Part shown: positions 1 to 6,905 of the stretch, in pieces
Position numbering within the stretch: position 1 is the stretch's first letter
Layout: every line of letters begins with the position of its first letter
DNA from: Chromatiales bacterium
GTDB taxonomy: Bacteria; Pseudomonadota; Gammaproteobacteria; Chromatiales; Chromatiaceae
Reading direction: 5' to 3'
NCBI GenBank assembly: GCA_024762485.1
Contig: JANTHH010000066.1
Coordinates: 1 to 12,358, forward strand
DNA: 12,358 bases
The notes under the pieces: generated by a model
What the model was told of the DNA's origin: nothing
Databases searched by the model: none
What the model saw: the letters and a program-made list of their open reading frames with translations, nothing else
Position numbers and translations under genes: made by a program

Positions 1-1817
1 GTGAGCGCGAATACCGCAGGATTTGCCCCCACACCGATGGCGATGTTGACCGCCAGTGGCACCAGCAGCACGGTGGCACCGACGTTGGACATCACCAGGG
101 TGAAGAAGGTGGCCAGCACCGCCACCGAGGACTGGATCACCCATATCGGCATGTCGCCCACCACCGACAACACCTGCTCGGCGATCCATTTGGCCGTGCC
201 CGATGTCTCCACCGCGAGGCCCAGCGGGATCAGCGAGGCGAGCAGGAACACGGTCTTCCAGCTCACGGCATCGTAGGCCTCGTCGATGGTCAGCACCCGG
301 CTCAGCACCATGCCCATGGCACCGGTGAGCAGCGCCACCGACAACCTGAGATCGGTGAACAGCACCAGCGACAGCGCCACGGCGAAGAAGAAACCGGCCC
401 ACCCGAGCTTGTTGGGGCGCACTTCCTCGTGGGGGTAATCGGTGGTCACCACCACGAAGTTGCGGTCTTTCTCGAGACGGGCCAGGGCGTCCCAGGTGGT
501 GTGCACCACCAGGGTGTCGCCCGCCTGCAGCGGCAGGTCACGGATGCCATCGCCCTCGCGCAGGGTCTCGCCACCACGGTGCAGCGCAACCATGGCGATG
601 CCATAGGTCTTGCGCATCCAGACATCGCGCGCGCTCTTGCCGATCAGGCTCGACCCCGGCGGAATGAGCACCTCGGCGATGCCCGACTTGGCGGGTGACA
701 GTGCATCGCTGAAGATCTCGATCTGGTGATGCAGATCCAGGCCGTACTTCTCGACGAAGGCGAGCAGGTTCTTCTGGGTGGAGAGGATGCCCAGCACCGT
801 CCCCGCACTGATCGGGATATCGCGGGCCAGTCCGCCGGGGCCGATGCGCAGATCGTCACCGGCACTGGCCGCGATCACACGGATCCGTTCCTGGTGCTCG
901 ATATCATCCAGCAGGTGACCCACCAGCGGGCTGTCCTCCGGCACATGCACCTCGAACAACTCGTAGTCCAGGCCATAGACCTCGCGGAAATAACTCATGG
1001 TGTCGCTGGCGCTGGCCCCCTCGGACTTGACGCCTGCAGGCAGCACGAAACGCCCGGCCAGGATGAAATAGATGACCCCGGTGGTCACCAGCGCCAGCCC
1101 CACCGGGGTGACGGAAAACAGCGACCAGATATCCATCTGCTGGTCTTCAGGCAGTGCCTGGTTGGAGGTCAGTATCAGGTCGTTGAGCAGGATCAGCGGG
1201 CTGGAGCCCACCATGGTGACCGTGCCGCCGAGAATGGCGCAGAAGCCCATCGGCATCAGCAGCCGCGACATGGGCAGGCCGGAACGGGAGGAGATACGGC
1301 TGACAACGGGGATGAACAGGGCGGCCGCACCCACGTTCTGCATAAAGGAGGAGATGATCGCCACGGTGCCCGAGATGATCGGGATGACGCGTTTTTCGGT
1401 GGTGCCACCGACCTGCAGGATGAAGCCGGCCACCTTGCTCATGATGCCGGTCTTGTCGAGACCGGCGCCGATGATCATCACCGCGATGATGGAGATGACC
1501 GCATTGGAGGAAAAACCGTCGAACAGCCGTGCGGTGTCCACCAGGCCGGTCTCCAGCCCCATCATTGGTGCGAACAGCGACGACAGGCCAAGCAGCACCA
1601 TGACAGTGATCGCTGCCACATCCACCCCGACCACCTCGAAGGCGAACAGATAGATGGTCAGCAGCAGCACGGCGCTGACCCAGGCGATCTCGACGGAGGG
1701 CACGATAAAGGCCAGATAGACCGCAGCCGCAGCGAATACGGCGGCTGCAAACAATTGCTTGAGCGAGATGTACCCCTTCAAGGCGACGACCTTGTCCGCA
1801 TCAGCCGGTGTTGTCAC
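1..1817 (-). CDS. SLC13/DASS-like permease with two internal RCK_C (TrkA-C) domains, 3' end outside window
   Basis: This inner-membrane ion permease is partial: 605 complete codons are visible and the reading frame runs off the left edge without a stop. The start is GTG at 1815-1817, preceded by a strong ribosome site GGGGGAG (1822-1828) four bases upstream. The protein has an N-terminal membrane half (about residues 15-270). Two soluble RCK_C-like domains follow (about 280-355 and 370-450), the second carrying the typical stretch IPPGSSLIGKSARD. A second membrane half then begins near residue 460. The two halves carry matching motifs, MQNVGAAALFIP and MSNVGATVLLVP, as expected for the inverted repeat of this transporter superfamily. 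Family members move sulfate, dicarboxylates or other anions, often with sodium. RCK_C domains are thought to bind small ligands and gate transport. The substrate cannot be told from sequence; sulfate is a reasonable guess only. It is divergently transcribed from the mechanosensitive channel gene. Confidence 0.88.
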   Translation of the reverse strand, partial: MTTPADADKVVALKGYISLKQLFAAAVFAAAAVYLAFIVPSVEIAWVSAVLLLTIYLFAFEVVGVDVAAITVMVLLGLSSLFAPMMGLETGLVDTARLFDGFSSNAVISIIAVMIIGAGLDKTGIMSKVAGFILQVGGTTEKRVIPIISGTVAIISSFMQNVGAAALFIPVVSRISSRSGLPMSRLLMPMGFCAILGGTVTMVGSSPLILLNDLILTSNQALPEDQQMDIWSLFSVTPVGLALVTTGVIYFILAGRFVLPAGVKSEGASASDTMSYFREVYGLDYELFEVHVPEDSPLVGHLLDDIEHQERIRVIAASAGDDLRIGPGGLARDIPISAGTVLGILSTQKNLLAFVEKYGLDLHHQIEIFSDALSPAKSGIAEVLIPPGSSLIGKSARDVWMRKTYGIAMVALHRGGETLREGDGIRDLPLQAGDTLVVHTTWDALARLEKDRNFVVVTTDYPHEEVRPNKLGWAGFFFAVALSLVLFTDLRLSVALLTGAMGMVLSRVLTIDEAYDAVSWKTVFLLASLIPLGLAVETSGTAKWIAEQVLSVVGDMPIWVIQSSVAVLATFFTLVMSNVGATVLLVPLAVNIAIGVGANPAVFAL

Positions 1818-2060
1818 AGAACTCCCCCGTGTACCTAATTAGATGGTCTTGTCGTGCGCACTGCCCGGCGCGATCGCCTTGCGGTTGACCGCACCAAAAA
1901 ACCGGACACCCCGGCGGGCGCCCGAATCCGAGCGCAGCAGTCTGCAATGAGCCATGGCCATTTGCAACTTTGCGGGACAGCGTGGATGACGGGTGTTGTC
2001 CGTTACTGGCGGCAGGGGGTACGCTCAACCGGCAACGATCCCCCACGAGCGAACAACGAC
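1818..2060. promoter_or_regulatory. Divergent intergenic region between permease and channel genes
   Basis: This 243-base stretch separates two divergently transcribed genes and must hold both promoters. On the minus strand, TCTAAT (1843 down to 1838) is a possible -10 box 20 bases before the GTG start, but no convincing -35 box lies at the right distance. An 8-bp palindrome CTAATTAG (1835-1842) overlaps it. On the plus strand, TTGACC (1885-1890) resembles a -35 box without a matching -10, and it lies inside a small inverted repeat GCGGT-TG-ACCGC (1881-1892). A larger dyad is listed separately. The channel frame stays open through part of this region (from GTG 1854), but the translation there does not resemble the family and precedes an obvious signal peptide, so it is treated as noncoding. 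Confidence 0.55.
1943..1966. repeat. 24-bp centred dyad, possible operator
   Basis: The sequence reads TGCAA-N3-GCCATGGC-N3-TTGCA. The outer 5-base arms and the inner perfect 8-bp palindrome share one centre (between 1954 and 1955), so 18 of 24 positions are symmetric. It lies 94 bases upstream of the channel ATG and 125 bases upstream of the permease GTG. Such an arrangement fits a site for a dimeric regulator acting on one or both genes. This is an inference; no known motif was recognised. Confidence 0.35.
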
Positions 2061-5054
2061 ATGCCCAGACCCATCCGACAGATCATCAGTGGCCTCGTCC
2101 TCCTGCTGCTGGCAGCCGCCGGTGCGGGCAATGCGGCAAGCGGCGATCAACCGGGCGGCACCTCCCCGGCAGCAGGCAAGGACATCGCCGGCAGCGCCGA
2201 CGACCCCGCCGCCAAGCTGCAGGAACGACTCGACGCGCTGGCTGACCAGCCCGTCTCCAAGGTGATGGTGGAGCAGGCGGAGCTCGACCTGAAGGCGGCA
2301 CAATTGCAGCTCGAATCGCTGCGACTGGAGCAGGAGCCGGCGCGCCGGCGCATCACCAGCACCGCCCAGCGCATCCAGGAGCTGCAGGACAGCATCGCCA
2401 AGGCCAGCGACGCGGCGCAGAAGCAGGCGCTCGCCGAGACCCTGGCACAGCAGCAGGAGCAGCTGCTGGCGGCCCAGCAGCAGCTGGCGGAACTGTCCGG
2501 CAAGACCGACCTGGCGCAGCAGCGGGTCGTACTGGCCCAGCGCTGGCTGGACGCGCTGCAGGAAAAGTACCGGCAGCAGCAGGCCGAGGCCCTGGAGCAG
2601 GACCTGGAGCAGCTGGAAAAACAGTCCCGCAAGACCATCGACCGGCTCAACCAGAAGATCGCCGATCTCAATCAGCAGTTGGGCCAGCTGAACGACACCA
2701 GCAGCGAACAGGCAGACTGGCTGCGGGCTCAGATCGACGATGGCGAGACGGCCATATTCCTCACCCGGACACGTCTCAAGCTCGCCACCAGCCGCAGTGC
2801 GCTCGATCACCTGCGCAGCCTGCACAAGACCGTGCAGGGCGAAGACATCGAGGCCCTGCGTGGCGACCTGGAAAAGATCACCAAGTTGAAGGAGGAACTC
2901 ACCCCATTGCGTGACCTGCTGCAACGCAAGGTACAGCTGGTGACATCACAGCAGCAGGTGCTCCAGCAGAAGCGCAAGGTGGGCGAGGTCAGCTCCAGCC
3001 ACGCCAGCCGGCTCTCACAGCTGCTGGACAACCAGGAGCAACAGCTGAAGAAGCAGCTGCGTGAGACCGAGGATCTCATCGGGGCACTGGCCGCCCAGGA
3101 AAAGACCTGGGACGAGACCTATCACCGGCTGCTGAGCCAAGGCCTCACCAGCCGCCAACCCCTGCCCCGCGATGCGGCCAGCTGGCAGCTGATGTTCAGC
3201 GAACTCGGCGCACTGCCCACCACCCTCAGCCAGGTCATTCTCGACCAGACCGGCAGCCTGGCCGGCCGTCTGCGCGACAACGACGAGGAGCAGATCTGGC
3301 TGTCCATCCTGGCCTTCTTCTTCTGGCTGGGCGCCGCCCTCCTGTTCCGGCGCAAGACCCGCCACAGCCAGGCGGCCCTGCAGGCGGCGCAGACCTACAG
3401 CCAGCGCGTCGCCTGGGTCACCTTGCTTATGCTGCGCCGGGTCAGCCTGCCGCTGGGCCTGCTCGCCGGCCTGCTCAACGCCGCCTGGCTGCTCGGCGCC
3501 GAACCGCTGCTGAGCCAGCTGGCGATTCTGCTGCTCGGCCTGCCCAGTGGCGTGCGCCTGCTGCTCGACCTGGCGCACGGTTTCCTGATGTCGGAACTGG
3601 TGCCGGCAACCGAGCGTCAGCCCATGCTCTACCGGGCGCTGGCCGGCAACGCGGTGGTCAGCGCGCTGCTCGGCATGCTGGTGGCGCTCGGTCACCTGGC
3701 GCTGCTCTCCCCCGGCCTCACTCTGCTGGTGGACCGGCTGTTCATGCTCAGCCTGCTGCCGGTGGTCTACCTGGCATTCCGCCTGAGACGGCTGGTACTG
3801 ACACGTCTGCGCGAGCATGGCAGCAGCGAATACTGGCTGTGGGTGATGCGCCTGATCAGCATGCTGGTGCCACTGGCCGTCCTCGGTATCGCACTGCCCG
3901 GCTTCGCCGGCTACATCAACCTGGCCTGGCTGGTGGCCTATTACCTGGTGGCCACGCTGGCCACCATCACTGCCTGGCTGGTCACCCGCGGGCTGGTCCG
4001 CGACCTCGCCACCCAGCTTGGCAAAACGGTAGCGGCGCGCAAGGAAAACGCCTCACTCTGGAGTCACGGCGTGATCACGCCGCTGCATTACCTGATCCGC
4101 ATCCTGCTGTTCGTGACCATGGCCTGGCTGCTGGCCCGCATCTACGGCCTGGGCGGACAGTCCACCCTCGGTGAACTGCTGGCCAACTGGTTGTCGACAC
4201 CGGTCATCACCATCGGCCAGCAGGCCATCGACCTGGCGCATATCATCGGCTCACTGGCCCTGATCGTGCTGTCGCTGCTGGCCGGCGGCTGGATACGACG
4301 CCTCAGCTACGAGTGGCTTTACGCCGGCATCGCCGATCGCGGCGTGCGCAACAGCCTCGGCGTGTTCACCCAGTACGCCGCCGTGCTGATCGGCTTCATC
4401 ATCGCGCTGAACCTGCTGGGCATCGACCTCACCAGCCTGGCGGTATTCGCCGGCGCACTCGGTGTCGGTATCGGCTTCGGCCTGCAGAACATTGCCAACA
4501 ACTTCATCAGCGGCCTGATCCTGCTGATGGAACGACCGGTGCGCGCCGGCGACTGGGTCACCGTGGGGAATTACGAGGGCGAGATCGCCCGTATCGGCAT
4601 CCGTTCGGCCACCCTGGTGACCTGGGACAACCAGGAGGTGATCATCCCCAACGCCGACCTGATCAGCAACGCCTTCACCAACTGGACCCGCTCCGACCCT
4701 ATCGTGCGCACCGTGCTGGTCGTCGGCGTCAGCTATGCCGGCGATCCTCACGAGGCCATGAAGGTGCTGGAGGAGGCGGTGACCATGCAGCCGGAGGTGA
4801 TGCTGCAACCGGCGCCGCATATCTACCTGATCAACTTCAACGACTCCTCGGTGGATATCCGCGTGCAGTACTACACCGATGTCACCCAGAGCAGCCGCCT
4901 GGCGGTGAAGTCCAAGGTCATGCTCGCCATCTGGGATGCGCTCAAGGAGGCCAATATCGAGATCCCCTTCCCGCAGCGCGATGTGCATATCCGCGAGGTC
5001 CCCGCCGCAGCGAACCCCACCGGTCTCGCCACACCTGCACCACAGGCCGGCTGA
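2061..5054 (+). CDS. Large MscS-family mechanosensitive channel, MscK/MscM-like
   Basis: This 997-residue protein is predicted to open under membrane tension and release solutes during osmotic downshock. The ATG at 2061 is chosen because it directly begins a classical signal peptide (basic start, LVLLLLAAAGAG core, likely cleavage near residue 25), although the ribosome site is weak. Residues about 45-390 form a long Gln/Leu/Glu-rich coiled-coil periplasmic domain resembling MscS_porin. Membrane segments begin near residue 411 and continue for several helices. The pore helix is clear at 797-818 (AGALGVGIGFGLQNIANNFI), followed by the MscS beta domain with ERPVRAGDWV and IIPNADLISN, and then the C-terminal alpha/beta domain. 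E. coli MscK and MscM are about 1,100 residues, so this is slightly shorter, mainly in the periplasmic part. The PiT gene follows after 26 bases. The family assignment is secure; orthology to a particular E. coli channel is not. Confidence 0.93.
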   Translation: MPRPIRQIISGLVLLLLAAAGAGNAASGDQPGGTSPAAGKDIAGSADDPAAKLQERLDALADQPVSKVMVEQAELDLKAAQLQLESLRLEQEPARRRITSTAQRIQELQDSIAKASDAAQKQALAETLAQQQEQLLAAQQQLAELSGKTDLAQQRVVLAQRWLDALQEKYRQQQAEALEQDLEQLEKQSRKTIDRLNQKIADLNQQLGQLNDTSSEQADWLRAQIDDGETAIFLTRTRLKLATSRSALDHLRSLHKTVQGEDIEALRGDLEKITKLKEELTPLRDLLQRKVQLVTSQQQVLQQKRKVGEVSSSHASRLSQLLDNQEQQLKKQLRETEDLIGALAAQEKTWDETYHRLLSQGLTSRQPLPRDAASWQLMFSELGALPTTLSQVILDQTGSLAGRLRDNDEEQIWLSILAFFFWLGAALLFRRKTRHSQAALQAAQTYSQRVAWVTLLMLRRVSLPLGLLAGLLNAAWLLGAEPLLSQLAILLLGLPSGVRLLLDLAHGFLMSELVPATERQPMLYRALAGNAVVSALLGMLVALGHLALLSPGLTLLVDRLFMLSLLPVVYLAFRLRRLVLTRLREHGSSEYWLWVMRLISMLVPLAVLGIALPGFAGYINLAWLVAYYLVATLATITAWLVTRGLVRDLATQLGKTVAARKENASLWSHGVITPLHYLIRILLFVTMAWLLARIYGLGGQSTLGELLANWLSTPVITIGQQAIDLAHIIGSLALIVLSLLAGGWIRRLSYEWLYAGIADRGVRNSLGVFTQYAAVLIGFIIALNLLGIDLTSLAVFAGALGVGIGFGLQNIANNFISGLILLMERPVRAGDWVTVGNYEGEIARIGIRSATLVTWDNQEVIIPNADLISNAFTNWTRSDPIVRTVLVVGVSYAGDPHEAMKVLEEAVTMQPEVMLQPAPHIYLINFNDSSVDIRVQYYTDVTQSSRLAVKSKVMLAIWDALKEANIEIPFPQRDVHIREVPAAANPTGLATPAPQAG

Positions 5055-5080
5055 CCGGACACGGACGGTATCGCTACAGC

Positions 5081-6115
5081 GTGGAACTGATCTTCGCCCT
5101 CAGCCTGGCCTGCATCGCCCTGCTGGTGCTGTTCGACTTCACCAACGGCTTTCACGACACCGCCAACATGGTCGGCGCGGTGATCGCCACCCAGGCGATG
5201 ACCCCGGCACAGGCGATCCTGATGGTCAGCGTCTTCACCTTTCTCGGGCCCCTGCTGGGCGGTACGGCGGTGGCCGACACCGTCGGCCAGTTCGTCCATC
5301 TCGACGACCTGCCAGAGGCCCACGGCATCAGCATCGTGCTGGCCGGGGTGGTGGGCGCGATCAGCTGGAATCTGCTGACCTGGTGGCGTGGCCTGCCGTC
5401 CTCTTCCTCCCATGCGCTGGTGGGCGGTCTGGTGGGGGCGGTGCTGGTGTCCGCCGGCGCCGACCATGTCAGCTGGGGCTGGCAGCAGCTGTGGCAGCAC
5501 GGCGAGTGGACCGGGGTGACCAAGATCGTCGCCGCGCTGCTGTTCTCGCCTGTTGCCGGCCTGCTGGTGGGTTACCTGATCCTGAAGCTGCTGCGTCTGC
5601 TGCTGCGCGGCGCGCGCCCCACCGCCAACCGCACCCTGCGCCGGCTGCAATGGTTCGGCGCCGCCTGGCTGGCCTTCGCCCATGGCACCAACGATGCACA
5701 GAAGAGCATGGGCATCATCACCCTGGTGCTGCTGCTCGGCGGGCATATCCCGCAGTTCGCCGTGCCCGACTGGGTGATCCTGCTGTGCGCCAGCGCCATC
5801 ACCCTGGGCACCGCCATGGGCGGCTGGCGTATCGTCAAGACGGTGGGATTCGGCATCTATCGTTTGCGCCCGCTGCACGGCTTTGCCAGCCAGCTGTCCG
5901 CCGCGGCAGTGATCGCCGGGGCGGCCGCGGTGGGCGGGCCGGCCTCCACCACCCACGTGGTCAGCTCCGCCATCATGGGGGTCGGCGCGGCGGAGCGCCC
6001 GAAGGCCGTGCGCTGGGGCAAGGCCGGCGAGATACTCTTCACCTGGCTGGTGACCCTGCCCGTCGCCGGCCTGGTCGGCGCCGTCTGCGAACTGCTATTG
6101 AGGAATCGACTGTGA
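5081..6115 (+). CDS. PiT-family inorganic phosphate permease
   Basis: This 344-residue inner-membrane protein imports inorganic phosphate, probably as a metal-phosphate complex with protons, as known for bacterial Pit proteins. The GTG start at 5081 is preferred because the first helix and the first family signature begin at once (residues 3-32); the next in-frame ATG (residue 30) falls inside the signature. The ribosome site before it is weak, which may mean coupling to the channel gene 26 bases upstream. The duplicated PiT architecture is visible: repeat one carries NGFHDTANMVG (22-32) and, further on, SSSHALVGGLVGA; repeat two carries AHGTNDAQKSMG (200-211) and STTHVVSSAIMG. The length matches the compact PiT type, unlike the roughly 500-residue E. 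coli PitA. The stop overlaps the start of the DUF47 gene, a typical Pit/accessory pairing that supports phosphate as substrate. Sulfate permeases of the same fold (CysP) are the main alternative. Confidence 0.9.
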   Translation: MELIFALSLACIALLVLFDFTNGFHDTANMVGAVIATQAMTPAQAILMVSVFTFLGPLLGGTAVADTVGQFVHLDDLPEAHGISIVLAGVVGAISWNLLTWWRGLPSSSSHALVGGLVGAVLVSAGADHVSWGWQQLWQHGEWTGVTKIVAALLFSPVAGLLVGYLILKLLRLLLRGARPTANRTLRRLQWFGAAWLAFAHGTNDAQKSMGIITLVLLLGGHIPQFAVPDWVILLCASAITLGTAMGGWRIVKTVGFGIYRLRPLHGFASQLSAAAVIAGAAAVGGPASTTHVVSSAIMGVGAAERPKAVRWGKAGEILFTWLVTLPVAGLVGAVCELLLRNRL

Positions 6116-6810
6116 ACCCGGACAACACCAACTGGCTGCTGCGGCTGTGGTTCCGCATCTTCCCCCGCGTCCCCGATTTCCATGCCATGGTCGGCGAGCA
6201 GGCCGACTGTCTGGTGCGTGCCTTTCAGGCGCTGGATGACTATATCGACTCGGCCGACGAGGCCACCTCGCAGCGGTTGCGCGACTGCGTGAAGCAGGGC
6301 CACAGCCTGCGGCAGCGCAACCTGGACACCCTGCTGCGCTCGTTCATCACGCCCATCGACCGCGAGGACATCCACAGCCTGATCATGCGGGTCGATCACG
6401 TGTTCGACTACGTCAAGACCGCGCTGCGCGAGATGGAGACCCTCGGCGTCAGTGGCGATCACTGGATGCGCGAGATGGTCGACCAGCTGCAGGAAGGCGC
6501 CGGTGACCTGATCGCCGCACTGGACGGCTTCCACCGCGCACCGCAGCTGGCCGCCGACCCGGCCGAGCACGTGCGCCGCGTGGAACGCCATGTGGAAAAG
6601 CTCTATCGTCAGGCACTGGCCGAGATGTTCGATGGCGAGGCCTACCAGCAACTGGTCTCCGGGCTGGACGCCAGCCGGCAGCGTGAATGCCTGGACTTCA
6701 TCATCGATCTGATGAAACGCCGCGAGGTCTATCGCCACCTCTCCAATGCCGCCGACCGGCTCGCCCACGTCGGTGATCAGCTGCACGACATGAGCGTGAA
6801 ATACGAATGA
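6112..6810 (+). CDS. PhoU-like DUF47 family protein, Pit accessory protein
   Basis: This soluble cytoplasmic protein of 232 residues is almost wholly alpha-helical and acidic, matching the DUF47/TIGR00153 PhoU-like family that is commonly encoded next to PiT permeases. Members are thought to control phosphate uptake through the partner permease; the mechanism is not settled. The GTG start (6112-6114) overlaps the PiT stop in a GTGA arrangement and is preceded by GAGGAA (6100-6105) with a six-base spacer, so translation is probably coupled. Family-like features include the early WFRIFPRVPDFHAMV segment, the ITPIDREDIHSLI motif near residues 80-92, and the C-terminal region with RREVYRHLSNAADRLAHVGD, which corresponds to the conserved E/D-rich PhoU helix. 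Length is close to the family norm. The open frame extends far upstream within the PiT gene, but that part is an out-of-frame translation of PiT. Confidence 0.9.
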   Translation: MNPDNTNWLLRLWFRIFPRVPDFHAMVGEQADCLVRAFQALDDYIDSADEATSQRLRDCVKQGHSLRQRNLDTLLRSFITPIDREDIHSLIMRVDHVFDYVKTALREMETLGVSGDHWMREMVDQLQEGAGDLIAALDGFHRAPQLAADPAEHVRRVERHVEKLYRQALAEMFDGEAYQQLVSGLDASRQRECLDFIIDLMKRREVYRHLSNAADRLAHVGDQLHDMSVKYE

Positions 6811-6905
6811 CCGACCCCATGTGAGTCACTTGAACAACATCCACCAGGGTGTCATCCGTTGCAGAATATAGTGGACCGATAAAGCACCTTGCCAGGGAGA
6901 TCACA
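6811..6905 (+). promoter_or_regulatory. Gap before the proton ATPase with a possible -10 box
   Basis: This 95-base gap separates the DUF47 gene from the ATPase gene. TATAGT at 6867-6872 is a good -10 match, but no clear -35 box sits 16-18 bases upstream, so a promoter here is only possible. A small inverted repeat CACC-AG-GGTG lies at 6842-6851. The ATPase ribosome site AGGGAG (6894-6899) is strong. No terminator-like hairpin with a T tract is seen, so read-through from the phosphate genes remains possible. Confidence 0.3.

Noticed and set aside
726..1838. Plus-strand open frame of 370 codons at the left end
   Set aside because: It is antisense to the SLC13-like permease, whose frame is intact with membrane helices and RCK_C domains. 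The translation is His/Asp/Gln-rich low-complexity sequence.
1854..2060. Longer N-terminus for the mechanosensitive channel starting at GTG 1854
   Set aside because: The added 69 residues lack family resemblance and would bury the clear signal peptide that begins at ATG 2061.
3015..3818. Minus-strand open frame of 267 codons rich in Gln and His
   Set aside because: It is the antisense of the Leu/Gln-rich channel coding region. The repetitive look comes from repeated CTG and CAG codons on the coding strand.
4313..5080. Upstream extension of the PiT reading frame within the channel gene
   Set aside because: This part is an Arg/Gly/Pro-rich out-of-frame translation of the MscS pore region; PiT homology starts only at the GTG at 5081.
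4871..5956. Minus-strand open frame of 361 codons opposite PiT
   Set aside because: It is antisense to the PiT gene, with Gly/His/Gln-rich composition and no recognisable domain.
4936..6111. Upstream extension of the DUF47 reading frame, giving an apparent 624-residue fusion
   Set aside because: The extra N-terminal part is an out-of-frame translation of PiT. The GTG at 6112 has a good ribosome site and the expected overlap, so there is no real fusion.
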